NCBI RefSeq assembly: GCF_016793225.1
Contig: NZ_JAEUMN010000188.1
Span: 1 to 49,078, forward strand
Length of the DNA stretch: 49,078 bases
Reading direction: 5' to 3'
Origin: Phenylobacterium sp.
Lineage (GTDB): Bacteria > Pseudomonadota > Alphaproteobacteria > Caulobacterales > Caulobacteraceae
Position numbers and translations under genes: made by a program. This document shows, piece by piece, positions 1-9,782 of the stretch. Within the stretch, counting starts at the first letter, position 1; every line of letters starts with the position of its first letter. The notes under the pieces are model-generated. The model was not told the DNA's origin. It was given only the letters and a program-made list of their open reading frames with translations, and did no database searches.

Positions 1-434
1 CGGCCCATCAGCGACCCGTAGGCGCGCGCCTCCTCGATGGCGTTCAGGTCGGCGCGCTGGATGTTCTCGATGACCGCGATCTCGAAGGCCTCGACGTCGC
101 CGAGCTCGCGCACGAGGGCGGGGACGGCCCTGAGGCCCGCCCGCTGCGCCGCCCGCCAGCGGCGCTCCCCGGCGACGATCTCGTACTCGCCGGGCTGGCC
201 CGGCGCCGGCCGCACCAGGATCGGCTGCAGCACGCCCTTGTCGCGGATCGAGGCTTCGAGCTCCGCGAGGTCCTCCTCGGCGAAATGCCGGCGGGGCTGT
301 TCGGGGTTGGCGCGGACCAGCTCGATCGGGATCTCGCGCACGCCCTGCGCGGGATCGATGGCGTGGCTGATCTCCTCCGCCTCGCCCAGCAGCGCCGAGA
401 GGCCCCGGCCCAGTCCCCTGCGGTTCTCCGCCAT
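1..434 (-). CDS. parB: Chromosome partitioning protein ParB (partial)
   Basis: ParB is the CTP-dependent DNA clamp that loads at parS sites and, with ParA, segregates the replicated origin. Only the first 144 codons are in the window; the C-terminus runs off the left edge. The translation starts MAENRRGLGRGLSALLG, typical of the family. It contains the CTP-binding boxes GERRWRAA (about residues 89-96) and ENIQRADL (about 123-130). The ATG at 434 lies one base after the parA stop codon (438-436), so the two are translationally coupled. Cognate parS sites are present at 2390, 3814 and 7223. Identity is secure; full length cannot be judged. Confidence 0.97.
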   Translation of the reverse strand, partial: MAENRRGLGRGLSALLGEAEEISHAIDPAQGVREIPIELVRANPEQPRRHFAEEDLAELEASIRDKGVLQPILVRPAPGQPGEYEIVAGERRWRAAQRAGLRAVPALVRELGDVEAFEIAVIENIQRADLNAIEEARAYGSLMG

Positions 435-435
435 C

Positions 436-1260
436 TCAACTCACCTCGAGCTGGGCCTGCGCCCGCCGCCTGCGTTCCCGCAGCACCACTTCGCGCGCCA
501 GCTTCAGGTACGCCTGGCTGCCCGCGCACTTCAGGTCATAGACCAGCGCCGGCTTCCCGAACGACGGCGCCTCGGAGACGCGCACGTTGCGGGGGATCAC
601 CGTCTGGTAGACGGTCTCGCCGAAGTGCCCGCGCACGTCGTTGGCCACCTGCTGCGACAGCGAGTTGCGGCGGTCGAACATGGTCAGGACCACGCCCTGC
701 AGCTCCAGCGCCGGGTTCAGGCTGCCGCGGACCAGGTCGATGGTCCGCATCAGCTGCGTGAGCCCTTCCAGCGCGAAGAACTCACACTGCAGCGGCACCA
801 GGACCGCGTCGGCCGCGGCCATGGCGTTGACGGTAAGCAGGTTCAGCGAGGGCGGGCAGTCGATGAGGACGTAGGTGTAGGCGGCGTTCGCACGGAAGGG
901 CGCGATCGCGTCGCGCAGCTTGAACGAGCGGCGCGCCTGCTGGCCCAGCTCCAGCTCCACGCCGGAGAGGTCGGGGTCGGCCGGCACCAGGTCGAGCCCG
1001 GGCACCGAGGTCTTCACGATGGCGTCGGCCAGCGCTTTCTCGCCCATCAGGACGTCGTAGAGGGTCTTCTTGCGCAGGGCCCGGCCCACGCCGAGGCCGG
1101 TGGAGGCGTTGCCCTGCGGGTCGGAGTCGATGAGCAGCACCTTCTCGCCCACGGCGGCCAGCGCCGTGCCGAGGTTGATGGCGGTGGTGGTCTTGCCCAC
1201 GCCGCCCTTCTGGTTGGCCACCACGAGGACACGTAGGGCCCGGTCAGACCTTCCTGGCAC
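436..1260 (-). CDS. parA: Chromosome partitioning ATPase ParA
   Basis: A 274-residue ParA/Soj-type ATPase that forms the nucleoid-bound gradient along which ParB-parS complexes move. Visible motifs are the deviant Walker A KGGVGKTT (residues 18-25), Walker A' around LIDSDPQGN (43-51) and Walker B VLIDCPP with D134. There is no N-terminal helix-turn-helix extension, which fits a chromosomal rather than a plasmid ParA. The start codon lies 17 bases inside the 3' end of rsmG and the stop abuts parB, so rsmG-parA-parB form one tightly packed leftward transcript. Confidence 0.97.
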   Translation of the reverse strand: MPGRSDRALRVLVVANQKGGVGKTTTAINLGTALAAVGEKVLLIDSDPQGNASTGLGVGRALRKKTLYDVLMGEKALADAIVKTSVPGLDLVPADPDLSGVELELGQQARRSFKLRDAIAPFRANAAYTYVLIDCPPSLNLLTVNAMAAADAVLVPLQCEFFALEGLTQLMRTIDLVRGSLNPALELQGVVLTMFDRRNSLSQQVANDVRGHFGETVYQTVIPRNVRVSEAPSFGKPALVYDLKCAGSQAYLKLAREVVLRERRRRAQAQLEVS

Positions 1261-1939
1261 GTCCCAGCCTCCTCACGCGCACGATGCGCCCCCGCGGGTC
1301 GCTTCGAGACGGAAGGGTGTCCGCATCGAAGTCCCAATATCTTGTAGCCTCCTTCAGATCAGCCGCAACATCTTGTCCCTTGAGGAACAAGCCTTGCGCG
1401 CCAGCCTGCAGGTATGGCCGGGCATACCCCAACAGCCGATGGAGCGGGGCGCAAGCCCGCGCGGTGACGATGTCCACAGGCAGGCTAAGGTTTTCCGCGC
1501 GCGTGTTGTGGACCGTGGCGGGCAGGTCCAGTTCGCGCACGACCTCGGACAGGAACCGGCACCGCTTGGCCATGCTCTCCACCAGGTGGACGTGGAAACC
1601 CGCGCGGCCCTTGCCGAGGATGGCGAGAACCAGCCCCGGAAAGCCGGCGCCCGCGCCCAGGTCGGCCCAGGTGCGCGCGTCGGGCGCGATCTGCAGGAGC
1701 TGGGCGGAATCCCAGGCGTGCCGGTTCCAGAAATCCGGGAGGGTCGCCGGGCCCACCAGGTTCATCACCGCGTTTCCGGCGGTCAGCATCTCCAGGAAGC
1801 GCTGGAGAGCGGCGACCTCAGTCTCGGTCGCGCCGCTGGCCTGGGCGAAGCTCGGCGCGTCCCTGACCCCGTCCGCCTCGCCGCCCTGGCGGCCATCCGC
1901 CTCCGCCGGACGGGGAGGACTTGCCGGTTCGCCGGTCAT
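1244..1939 (-). CDS. rsmG: 16S rRNA (guanine-N7) methyltransferase RsmG (GidB)
   Basis: A 231-residue class I SAM-dependent methyltransferase expected to methylate 16S rRNA G527 (E. coli numbering). The SAM-binding loop [10 protein letters not shown] is at residues 93-102, preceded by the family signature [10 protein letters not shown] (73-82). The first ~30 residues are a proline/alanine-rich extension with no obvious homology, so the true start could be further in. It overlaps the mnmG stop by 4 bases and parA by 17, which implies coupled translation in an mnmG-rsmG-parA-parB operon, the usual alphaproteobacterial arrangement. Confidence 0.95.
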   Translation of the reverse strand: MTGEPASPPRPAEADGRQGGEADGVRDAPSFAQASGATETEVAALQRFLEMLTAGNAVMNLVGPATLPDFWNRHAWDSAQLLQIAPDARTWADLGAGAGFPGLVLAILGKGRAGFHVHLVESMAKRCRFLSEVVRELDLPATVHNTRAENLSLPVDIVTARACAPLHRLLGYARPYLQAGAQGLFLKGQDVAADLKEATRYWDFDADTLPSRSDPRGRIVRVRRLGRARKV

Positions 1940-3795
1940 GCCGCGCGGCGGCGGACATGGGCCAGGAGGGCGGTTAGCGCCCCGGGGGTCACCCCCTCGA
2001 TCCGGGCGGCTTGGCCCAGGGTCAGCGGGCGGACCGCGGCCAGCTTCTCGCGGACCTCATTCGAGAGCCCGCCGATGGCGACGTAGTCCAGCTCGGCGGG
2101 AAGACGCAGGTCCTCGTCGCGCCGGAAGGCCTCGGCGTCCGCGGCCTGGCGGTCGAGGTAGCCGGCGTAGGCGGCGTCGATCTCCACCTGCTCCCGCACC
2201 GCGGGGTCCCAGGCGCCGATCTGCGGCCAGATGCGGGCGAGGTCCTCGAAGCCAATGGTCGGGTAGGCCAGGAGCTCGCTGAGGCTGCGGCGCTGGCCGT
2301 CGGCCTTGACCGGGAGGCCGTGCCGCTGGGCTTCCGCGGGCGTGAGCGTCAGCGCCCGGGCCGCCTCTCGCGCCGCCGCAAGCGCCTCATGTTTCACGTG
2401 AAACACCTGGCTGCGCCGGGCGCCGACGACCCCGAGCTCGACGCCGCGACCCGTGAGGCGCTGGTCGGCGTTGTCGGCGCGCAGGGTCAGCCGGAACTCG
2501 GCGCGGCTGGTGAACATGCGATAGGGCTCGGTCACGCCGCGCGTCACGAGGTCGTCCACCAGCACGCCGATGTAGCCCTCGTCCCGGGCGAACTGCACGG
2601 GCTCGGCGCCGGACGCCGCCCGGGCCGCGTTCAGGCCGGCGACGAGGCCCTGGGCGCCAGCCTCCTCGTAGCCCGTGGTCCCGTTGATCTGGCCGGCCAG
2701 GTAGAGGCCCGCCAGCCGCTTGACCTCCAGCGTCGGGTAGAGCTCCCGCGGATCGACGTAGTCATACTCGATGGCGTAGCCGTGGCGGCGGACCTTCACC
2801 GCCTCCAGGCCCGGGATGGTGCGCAGGAACAGGTCCTGGGTCTCGGCCGAGACGGAGGTCGAGACGCCGTTGGGGTACACCGTGTCATCGTCCAGGCCCT
2901 CGGGCTCCAGGAAGATCTGGTGGCTGGTCTTGTCGCGGAACCGGACCACCTTGTCCTCGATGGACGGGCAGTAGCGCGGCCCGCGCCCGGACACCCGCCC
3001 CCCGTACACGGCGCTCTCGCCCAGGCGCTCGGCGATGATCCGGTGCGTCTCGGCCGTCGTGGCGGTGATGCCGCACTGGATCTGCGGGACCGTGATCCGG
3101 TCGGTGAGGAACGAGAACGGGATCGGGTCGGCGTCGGCCGACTGCATCTCCAGACGGTCCCAGGCGATGGTCGACCCGTCGAGGCGCGCGGGCGTGCCGG
3201 TCTTCAGCCGTCCCATCCGCAGGCCCAGGGCGTACAGACGGTCCGACAGGCCGATCGCCGGCGCGTCGCCGATGCGCCCCGCGGGAATGCGGCTTTCGCC
3301 CTGGTGGATGACGCCCTTCAGGAAGGTCCCGGTGGTCAGCACCACGCAGCCCGCGGCATAGGCCTGGCCGCTCGCGCCCAGCACCCCGGCGACGCGGCCG
3401 TCCGCGACCAGCAGGTCCTCGACGGCCTCCGCCCGGATCTCGAGGTTGGGAGTGGCGGCCAGTTCGGCCTGCATGGCCTCGCGGTAGAGCCGGCGGTCGA
3501 TCTGCGAGCGCGGACCGCGGACGGCCGCGCCCTTCGATCGGTTGAGCATGCGGAACTGGATGCCCGCGGCGTCGGCAAGCCGCCCCATCACGCCGTCCAG
3601 CGCGTCGATCTCCCGCACCAGGTGGCCCTTCCCCAGGCCTCCGATGGCGGGGTTGCAGCTCATCTCGCCGATGGTCTCGAGCTTGTGGGTGAGCAGCAGG
3701 GTGCGCGCGCCGAAGCGCGCCGACGCCGCGGCCGCCTCGCAGCCCGCGTGCCCTCCCCCGATGACGATCACATCCCAAGTCATGGAGCGCGGCAT
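1936..3795 (-). CDS. mnmG: tRNA uridine-5-carboxymethylaminomethyl synthesis enzyme MnmG (GidA)
   Basis: A 619-residue FAD-dependent enzyme that acts with MnmE to modify the wobble uridine (xm5U34) of certain tRNAs. The FAD-binding glycine loop GGGHAGCE is at residues 13-20, and the rest is the full GidA fold to the usual length. Codons 464-469 read VFHVKH and are encoded by a perfect 16-bp parS palindrome, so this stretch is under DNA-binding as well as protein constraint. An alternative ATG four codons in (3783) would give [14 protein letters not shown]; neither start has a clear ribosome binding site. The partner gene mnmE follows upstream on the same strand. Confidence 0.96.
   Translation of the reverse strand: MPRSMTWDVIVIGGGHAGCEAAAASARFGARTLLLTHKLETIGEMSCNPAIGGLGKGHLVREIDALDGVMGRLADAAGIQFRMLNRSKGAAVRGPRSQIDRRLYREAMQAELAATPNLEIRAEAVEDLLVADGRVAGVLGASGQAYAAGCVVLTTGTFLKGVIHQGESRIPAGRIGDAPAIGLSDRLYALGLRMGRLKTGTPARLDGSTIAWDRLEMQSADADPIPFSFLTDRITVPQIQCGITATTAETHRIIAERLGESAVYGGRVSGRGPRYCPSIEDKVVRFRDKTSHQIFLEPEGLDDDTVYPNGVSTSVSAETQDLFLRTIPGLEAVKVRRHGYAIEYDYVDPRELYPTLEVKRLAGLYLAGQINGTTGYEEAGAQGLVAGLNAARAASGAEPVQFARDEGYIGVLVDDLVTRGVTEPYRMFTSRAEFRLTLRADNADQRLTGRGVELGVVGARRSQVFHVKHEALAAAREAARALTLTPAEAQRHGLPVKADGQRRSLSELLAYPTIGFEDLARIWPQIGAWDPAVREQVEIDAAYAGYLDRQAADAEAFRRDEDLRLPAELDYVAIGGLSNEVREKLAAVRPLTLGQAARIEGVTPGALTALLAHVRRRAA
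2390..2405. other. parS: parS site 1 (inside mnmG)
   Basis: The 16-bp palindrome TGTTTCACGTGAAACA matches the canonical ParB-binding parS site of Caulobacter and most bacteria. It sits inside the mnmG coding sequence, where it encodes VFHVKH. It lies about 9.5 kb left of the putative origin. Confidence 0.95.
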
Positions 3796-3813
3796 ATAGT
3801 CGATCGCGGGCCG

Positions 3814-3829
3814 GGTTTCACGTGAAACA
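3814..3829. other. parS: parS site 2 (mnmG-mnmE intergenic)
   Basis: GGTTTCACGTGAAACA matches the parS consensus except for the first base; the inner 14 bases form a perfect palindrome. It lies in the 78-bp gap between the mnmE stop and the mnmG start, 19 bases upstream of the mnmG ATG. ParB bound here could influence mnmG-rsmG-parAB transcription; that is inference. Confidence 0.93.
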
Positions 3830-3873
3830 GTGGCGCGCCCCGGGCGCGCAGCATCGGAGCCGGACCTCCGCGC

Positions 3874-5211
3874 CTACTTCCCGATACAGAACGTGGCGAA
3901 GATCCGGCCCAGGACGTTCTCGGGGTCGATGCGTCCGGTGATCCGGTCCAGCGCCCGCGCCGCCAGCCGCACGTCCTCCGCCGCGAGCTCCAGATGCTCG
4001 TCGTGCCGCAGCGCGCTCCGCAGGCGGTCGGCGGCCTCGTTCAGGATCTCCTGGTGGCGCAGCCGCGTCGCGGCCGGCGGTTCGGCGCCGGCCAGCGCCT
4101 CGACCACCCGCTCCTCGAGGGTGGCTCGAAGCCAGGCCAGATCGCCCGGCCCCCGCGCCGTGAGCTCGGCCACGCCCAGCCTGAGCCGGCGGGCCTGCTG
4201 CGCCGCCCAGGCCCCCGCCCGGCCGACCGGAAGGTCCCGTTTCGTGACCACGCACAGATCGTTCGGGGCCAGTTCCATCGGCACGGCCGGGGTCTCGTCG
4301 GACGCGCCGTCCACCAGCCAGAGCCGCAGGTCGGCGCCGGCGGCCCAGGCGCGCGCGCGGCGCACGCCTTCGGCCTCGATCTCGTCGCCCGTTTCCCGCA
4401 GCCCGGCCGTGTCGGCCAGGACGGCCTTGTAGCCCGCGAGCACCATGGGGACCTCGATGATGTCGCGCGTGGTCCCGGGCGTCGCCGTGACGATGGCGGC
4501 GTCCCGCCCCGCCAGGGCGTTCAGCAGCGTGCTCTTGCCGGCGTTGGGCGCGCCGATCAGGGCGATGCGGTAGCCCTCCCGGACCCGCTCGCCGCGCTCG
4601 GCGTCGGCGGCCGCGGCGTCCAGTTCCGCGACCAGCTGCTCCAGTGCAGGCCGGGCGCGCGACGCGACGTCGGCCGGCACCTCCTCGTCCGGGAAATCGA
4701 CGGCGGCCTCCAGCATGGCGAGCGCCTCGAGCAGCCCCTCGCTCCAGCGCGCCTGCACGTCCGACAGCCGGCCGCCCACCTGCTCCAGCGCCTGCCGCCG
4801 CTGCGCCTCCGTCTCGGCCTCCACCAGATCGGCGACGCCCTCGGCCTGAGCCAGGTCCAGCTTGCCGTGTTCGAAGGCGCGACGGGTGAACTCGCCCGGC
4901 TCGGCGAGGCGAAGGCCCAGCGCGGCCAGGGCCGCGATGACCGCCGCGACCACGGCAGGGCCGCCGTGGAGCTGGAGCTCTGCCACGTCCTCGCCCGTGT
5001 AGCTGTCGGGGGCCGGGAAATAGAGGACCAGCGCCTGGTCCAGCGCCTCGCCCGCCGCGCCCCGCAGGGTCCGCAGGGCCGCGCGACGCGCCCGGGGCAC
5101 GCCGCCCGCCAGCGCGCGCAGGGCCGGCCGCACCGCCGGCCCGGACATCCGCACCACGGCGACGGCCGCCCGCCCCGGGGCCGTCGCCGGCGCGAAGATG
5201 GTGTCGGTCAT
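3874..5211 (-). CDS. mnmE: tRNA modification GTPase MnmE (TrmE)
   Basis: A 445-residue GTPase that works with MnmG on wobble-uridine modification. It has the N-terminal tetrahydrofolate-binding domain (about 1-115), a helical region, and the inserted G domain with G1 GAPNAGKST (220-228), a DTAGLRE G3 motif and a TKRD G4 motif. The C-terminus ends in the hallmark CIGK. The start [19 protein letters not shown] is the family start. The frame stays open far upstream, but that extension overlaps other genes and is not real. The start overlaps the stop of the DUF6489 gene by 4 bases. Confidence 0.96.
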   Translation of the reverse strand: MTDTIFAPATAPGRAAVAVVRMSGPAVRPALRALAGGVPRARRAALRTLRGAAGEALDQALVLYFPAPDSYTGEDVAELQLHGGPAVVAAVIAALAALGLRLAEPGEFTRRAFEHGKLDLAQAEGVADLVEAETEAQRRQALEQVGGRLSDVQARWSEGLLEALAMLEAAVDFPDEEVPADVASRARPALEQLVAELDAAAADAERGERVREGYRIALIGAPNAGKSTLLNALAGRDAAIVTATPGTTRDIIEVPMVLAGYKAVLADTAGLRETGDEIEAEGVRRARAWAAGADLRLWLVDGASDETPAVPMELAPNDLCVVTKRDLPVGRAGAWAAQQARRLRLGVAELTARGPGDLAWLRATLEERVVEALAGAEPPAATRLRHQEILNEAADRLRSALRHDEHLELAAEDVRLAARALDRITGRIDPENVLGRIFATFCIGK

Positions 5212-5438
5212 TTCGGGGTCGTGGCGGCTTCCATGAACTTGCGGAACTGCTCCTGGGCGCCGGCGCCGAAGCTCATCCAGTTCTTCATGAAGTCCTCGGG
5301 GTTGAGCAGGCTGATGTTGGCGTCGATCCGCTTGCTCATCTCGCTGACCAGATGGTCGTTCAGCGCGCTCACGTCGGGCAGGCCCAGGAACCGTCGCGCC
5401 TCTTCCGGGGAGCAGTCCACCTCGATCGTCATCTTCAT
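5208..5438 (-). CDS. DUF6489 family small protein
   Basis: A 76-residue protein beginning [23 protein letters not shown], a pattern I associate with the DUF6489 family of alphaproteobacteria; its function is unknown. It has no signal peptide, membrane segment or cysteine cluster beyond one Cys near the start, and looks like a small, mostly helical cytosolic protein. Its stop codon overlaps the mnmE ATG by 4 bases, so it is likely the first gene of the mnmE-mnmG-rsmG-parAB transcript. A second ATG two codons in is an alternative start. Confidence 0.8.
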   Translation of the reverse strand: MKMTIEVDCSPEEARRFLGLPDVSALNDHLVSEMSKRIDANISLLNPEDFMKNWMSFGAGAQEQFRKFMEAATTPK

Positions 5439-5532
5439 GGTCTATGGCCTTCCCTATGGTCTCCGAATATGGCTGCGACCTGACCCGTTCCGCTAGTGCC
5501 GCGGCGCGGGCTTTCGACGACGGAGGACGATT

Positions 5533-6227
5533 ATGGGCGAACGCATCAGCATCTCGACGCCGGACGGCGCGTTTTCGGCCTATGTGGCCCGGCCCGCCGC
5601 CGCCAAGGCGCCCACGGTGGTGGTGATCCAGGAAATCTTCGGCGTGAACAAGGTGATGCGCGACATCACCGACGGCCTCGCCGGCCAGGGCTTTCTGGCG
5701 GTCTGCCCCGACCTCTTCTGGCGCATCGAGCCGGGCGTCGACATCACCGACCAGTCCAAGGCCGAATGGGACAAGGCGTTCGCGCTCTACAACGCCTTCG
5801 ACGTGGACCAGGGGGTGAAGGACATCCAGGCGACCATCGACGCCATCCGGGCCGACGGCCAGAGCAACGGCAAGGTGGGCGCGGTGGGCTTCTGCCTGGG
5901 CGGCCTGCTCGCCTTCCTGTCTGCGACCCGGACCGACGCCGATGCGGCGGTGAGCTACTACGGCGTCGGCATCGAGGGCCGCGTCGGCGAGGCCGAGGGG
6001 CTCTCCAAGCCGCTCATGCTGCACATCGCCGAGGAGGACGGCTTCGTCCCGAAGGCGGCCCAGGCGGCGATCCGCCAGGCCCTGGAGGGCCGCCCGCAGG
6101 TGGTCATCCACACCTACCCCGGTCGGGACCATGCCTTCGCCCGCGAGGGCGGCGAGCACTACCACGCCGGCGACGCCGCCCTGGCCGGCGACCGCTCGCT
6201 AGCCCTCTTCCGGGAGGCCCTGGCCTG

Positions 6228-6228
<1 letters not shown>
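5533..6228 (+). CDS. Dienelactone hydrolase family protein
   Basis: A 231-residue alpha/beta-hydrolase of the dienelactone hydrolase (carboxymethylenebutenolidase-like) family. The Cys-Asp-His triad is visible: nucleophile C121 in GFCLGG, D169 in AEEDGFVP and H200 in GRDHAFA. The conserved EIFGVN segment (34-39) is also present. There are no aromatic-degradation genes around it, so its natural substrate cannot be assigned; such orphan members are common. It has a GGAGGA ribosome binding site about 6 bases before the ATG. It is followed without a gap by the quinone oxidoreductase gene, with stop and start sharing one base. Confidence 0.92.
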
Positions 6229-7196
<968 letters not shown>

Positions 7197-7222
7197 TCGG
7201 GGATGACCGGGTAGAGCTTGGC

Positions 7223-7238
7223 TGTTTCACGTGAAACA
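7223..7238. other. parS: parS site 3
   Basis: TGTTTCACGTGAAACA, a perfect 16-bp parS palindrome identical to site 1, lies 26 bp after the quinone oxidoreductase stop. Of the three it is the closest to the putative origin, about 4.6 kb away. Confidence 0.95.
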
Positions 7239-7456
7239 TCGAAGCCCCGGTATGGCCAGGTCCTACCGGCGCCGCTCTCGCGCAGGGAAGCGGGCCCTCG
7301 CGCGGCCGCGGCGCGCCGCTGCGCCACAGGCGCTGTTTTGCCATGGGAGCGTTGTTTTCGTACGGTTTTCGCTCTGCTCCGAGAACCGCGTTCTGTCGGA
7401 TCGCCTTGGCTCGGCGGAGCTAACGCTTGAGCCTGTCACCCGCGGAGCCGGTCGAC

Positions 7457-7543
7457 TTAACCGCAGAGGGCGCGGAGGGGGCGCGGAGGGGGCGCGGAGA
7501 CCTCTGCGCTCTCCGCGTTCCTCTCTGCGTCCTCCGCGGTTCA
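7457..7543. repeat. Imperfect inverted repeat of the intergenic hairpin class
   Basis: The left arm begins TTAACCGCAGAGG and the right arm ends CCTCCGCGGTTCAA; the arms are purine-rich and pyrimidine-rich respectively and pair imperfectly over about 40 bases. The left arm contains three tandem copies of a GGCGCGGAGG-like unit. It lies in the 412-bp convergent gap between the quinone oxidoreductase and rho genes, with parS site 3 as the only other recognisable element there. It may act as a bidirectional terminator, although there is no T-run. Confidence 0.6.
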
Positions 7544-7608
7544 ATCGAGCGCCTGCGGCGGCCCCACATGGCTGACAAGCCGGGCTGCGCCAAAGGCCCG
7601 AGCAGGCT

Positions 7609-9051
7609 TCAGGTGTTCATCGACTGGAAGAAGTCGTCGTTGTTCTTGGACTGCCGAAGCTTGTCGAGCAGGAACTCGATCGCGTCCTGCGCCCCCATCG
7701 GCGACAGGATCCGCCGCAGGATGTAGGTCTTCTGCAGGTTCGCCGGCGGCGTGATGAGCTCGTCCTTGCGGGTGCCGGACTTCAGCACGTCGATCGCCGG
7801 ATAGATGCGCTTGTCGGCCACCTTGCGGTCGAGGACGATTTCCGAGTTACCGGTGCCCTTGAACTCTTCGAAGATGACCTCGTCCATCCGGCTGCCGGTG
7901 TCGATCAGCGCGGTGGCGATGATGGTCAGCGACCCGCCTTCCTCGATGTTCCGCGCGGCGCCGAAGAAGCGCTTCGGGCGCTGCAGCGCATTGGCGTCCA
8001 CGCCGCCGGTCAGCACCTTGCCCGAGGACGGCACCACCGTGTTGTAGGCGCGGCCCAGGCGGGTCACCGAGTCCAGCAGGATCACCACGTCGCGCTTGTG
8101 CTCGACCAGGCGCTTGGCCTTCTCGATGACCATCTCGGCCACCTGGACGTGGCGCGTCGCGGGTTCGTCGAAGGTGGAGGAGATCACCTCGCCCTTCACC
8201 GTGCGCTGCATGTCGGTGACTTCTTCCGGGCGCTCGTCGATCAGGAGGACGATCAGGTAGCACTCGGGGTGGTTGGTCTCGATCGACTTGGCGATGTTCT
8301 GCAGCATCACCGTCTTGCCGACGCGCGGCGGCGCCGTGATCAGGCAGCGCTGGCCCTTGCCGAGGGGCGCGACGATGTCGATCACCCGGCCCGACCGGTC
8401 CTTCAGCGTCGGATCGTCGATCTCCATCCGCAGGCGTTCGTCGGGATAGAGCGGCGTCAGGTTGTCGAACATCACCTTGTGGCGGACGTTCTCGGGCGCC
8501 TCGAAGTTGATCTGACGGACGTTCACCAGGGCGAAGTAGCGCTCGCCCTCGCGCGGGGCGCGCACCGCGCCCACCACCGTGTCGCCGGTGCGCAGGCCGA
8601 ACTTGCGGATCTGCGAGGGCGACACATAGACGTCGTCCGGCCCCGGCAGGTAGTTGGCCTCGGGCGAGCGCAGGAAGCCGAATCCGTCCTGCACCACTTC
8701 CAGCGTCCCCGAGCCCTCGATCTCGACGCCCTCTTCGGCGAGCGTCTTCAGGATCGCGAACATCATGTCCTGCTTGCGCATGGAGTTCGCGGACTCGACC
8801 TCCATCTGCTCGGCGAAGGCGAGCAGGTCGGCGGGCGACTTGTCCTTCAGCTCCTGCAGGCTCATGCGGGTCAGGCCCATGGCGGCGATCGCCTTGGCCG
8901 CCTCGCTGGGCTCCTCGGGCTCGGCGTCGGCTTCGACGCCCTCCGCGCCGGCTTCTGCGGCCGCGTCCGCCAGGGCGGGGTCCAGGGCGTCGACGTCCAT
9001 GGCGGGACCGTCTTCGGCGGCCGGGGCGTTGTCTTGGTTTTCGTCGGTCAT
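7609..9051 (-). CDS. rho: Transcription termination factor Rho
   Basis: A 480-residue Rho hexameric RNA helicase. After an acidic, alanine-rich N-terminal extension (about 1-55) come the Rho N-domain ([15 protein letters not shown]), the cold-shock-like RNA-binding domain with DGFGFLRSP (about 122-130), and the ATPase with P-loop APPRVGKT (240-247). The extension makes it longer than E. coli Rho (419 residues). The chosen start, [11 protein letters not shown], is the last ATG before the acidic region; in-frame sequence further upstream lacks Rho homology. The preceding 260 bp to hemJ may contain its leader, but I see no defined element there. Confidence 0.96.
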   Translation of the reverse strand: MTDENQDNAPAAEDGPAMDVDALDPALADAAAEAGAEGVEADAEPEEPSEAAKAIAAMGLTRMSLQELKDKSPADLLAFAEQMEVESANSMRKQDMMFAILKTLAEEGVEIEGSGTLEVVQDGFGFLRSPEANYLPGPDDVYVSPSQIRKFGLRTGDTVVGAVRAPREGERYFALVNVRQINFEAPENVRHKVMFDNLTPLYPDERLRMEIDDPTLKDRSGRVIDIVAPLGKGQRCLITAPPRVGKTVMLQNIAKSIETNHPECYLIVLLIDERPEEVTDMQRTVKGEVISSTFDEPATRHVQVAEMVIEKAKRLVEHKRDVVILLDSVTRLGRAYNTVVPSSGKVLTGGVDANALQRPKRFFGAARNIEEGGSLTIIATALIDTGSRMDEVIFEEFKGTGNSEIVLDRKVADKRIYPAIDVLKSGTRKDELITPPANLQKTYILRRILSPMGAQDAIEFLLDKLRQSKNNDDFFQSMNT

Positions 9052-9311
9052 ATTGATTTCACTTCGGATTCCCGCGCCCACGGACGCCGTCCGGGTGCGG
9101 TGGGGTAAGCATGTGGACGCCCGCGGGCGCCGATTTGACTTCGTTCTGGGAGCCGGCGGACCGCGCGATGTCGCTGCGGGGCCGGAAAAGATGCGGGGCG
9201 CGCCGGAGTCCGACGCGTGGGCCAGGGGAACCACGTCCGGGGGCGCGGGTCAAGGCTGGCGACGGGCCGCCTCCGAGCCTGAGCGCGCTTCGATCCGGAA
9301 ACCGGCGCCCG

Positions 9312-9782
9312 TCAGCCGAACTGCAGCGTGACCGCCAGGACCGCCAGGACCGCCAGCAGGAACGGGATCTCGTTCGTGGCGCGCCAGAACTTCCCCGACC
9401 GCGGCCGCTCGCCGGCGGCGATCCGGCGGCGCGCGCCCGAGAGGAAGCCGTGCCAGCCCGACAGGACGACGACCACGCCCAGCTTCACGATCATCCAGGG
9501 CTGCGCCAGGAACCCCCAGCCCGCGCCGGCGGCGTAGACGTGCCAGAGGATCAGCGTGACCCCGAGCACCCACGTCAGCCCCATGGCCGGGTTGATGATG
9601 ATCCGCAGGAGCTTGGCCTCCCACACCTTGAAGTGGGCGTCGAACTCGCTGCCCGGCGGGGCCGTCTCGGTGTGGTAGGCGAACAGCCGCGGCAGGTACA
9701 TCATCCCGCTCATCCAGGCGATGACCGCGATGATGTGCAGACCCCGCAGCAGGTCGTAGCTCAGGAATTGCGGCCAGCTCAT
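9312..9782 (-). CDS. hemJ: Protoporphyrinogen oxidase HemJ (CopD-like membrane protein)
   Basis: A 156-residue integral membrane protein with about four hydrophobic segments. The N-terminal signature LRGLHIIAVIAWMSGMMYLPRLFAYH fits the HemJ (formerly UPF0093) family, which oxidises protoporphyrinogen IX to protoporphyrin IX in bacteria lacking HemG and HemY. The context supports this: the start overlaps the ferrochelatase stop by 4 bases and hemE lies just upstream, so hemE-hemH-hemJ encodes three late steps of haem synthesis. The C-terminal LAVLAVLAV is encoded by three tandem 9-bp repeats near 9331-9356. Confidence 0.9.
   Translation of the reverse strand: MSWPQFLSYDLLRGLHIIAVIAWMSGMMYLPRLFAYHTETAPPGSEFDAHFKVWEAKLLRIIINPAMGLTWVLGVTLILWHVYAAGAGWGFLAQPWMIVKLGVVVVLSGWHGFLSGARRRIAAGERPRSGKFWRATNEIPFLLAVLAVLAVTLQFG

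Noticed and set aside
3874-6165. A 763-residue leftward frame extending mnmE far upstream
   Set aside because: The N-terminal 318 residues are antisense to the dienelactone hydrolase gene and overlap the DUF6489 gene; real MnmE similarity starts at [11 protein letters not shown] (5211).
7231-7575. Short rightward ORF starting at parS site 3
   Set aside because: Arg-rich translation through the hairpin repeat, no family similarity; it is open only because of high GC.
9052-9311. Rho leader as a riboswitch or small RNA
   Set aside because: No recognisable aptamer, conserved hairpin or small gene could be supported in this 260-bp gap.
9331-9356. Three tandem 9-bp repeats (GACCGCCAG) as a regulatory or CRISPR-like array
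   Set aside because: They encode the alternating Leu-Ala-Val of a HemJ membrane helix; too short and in-frame coding.
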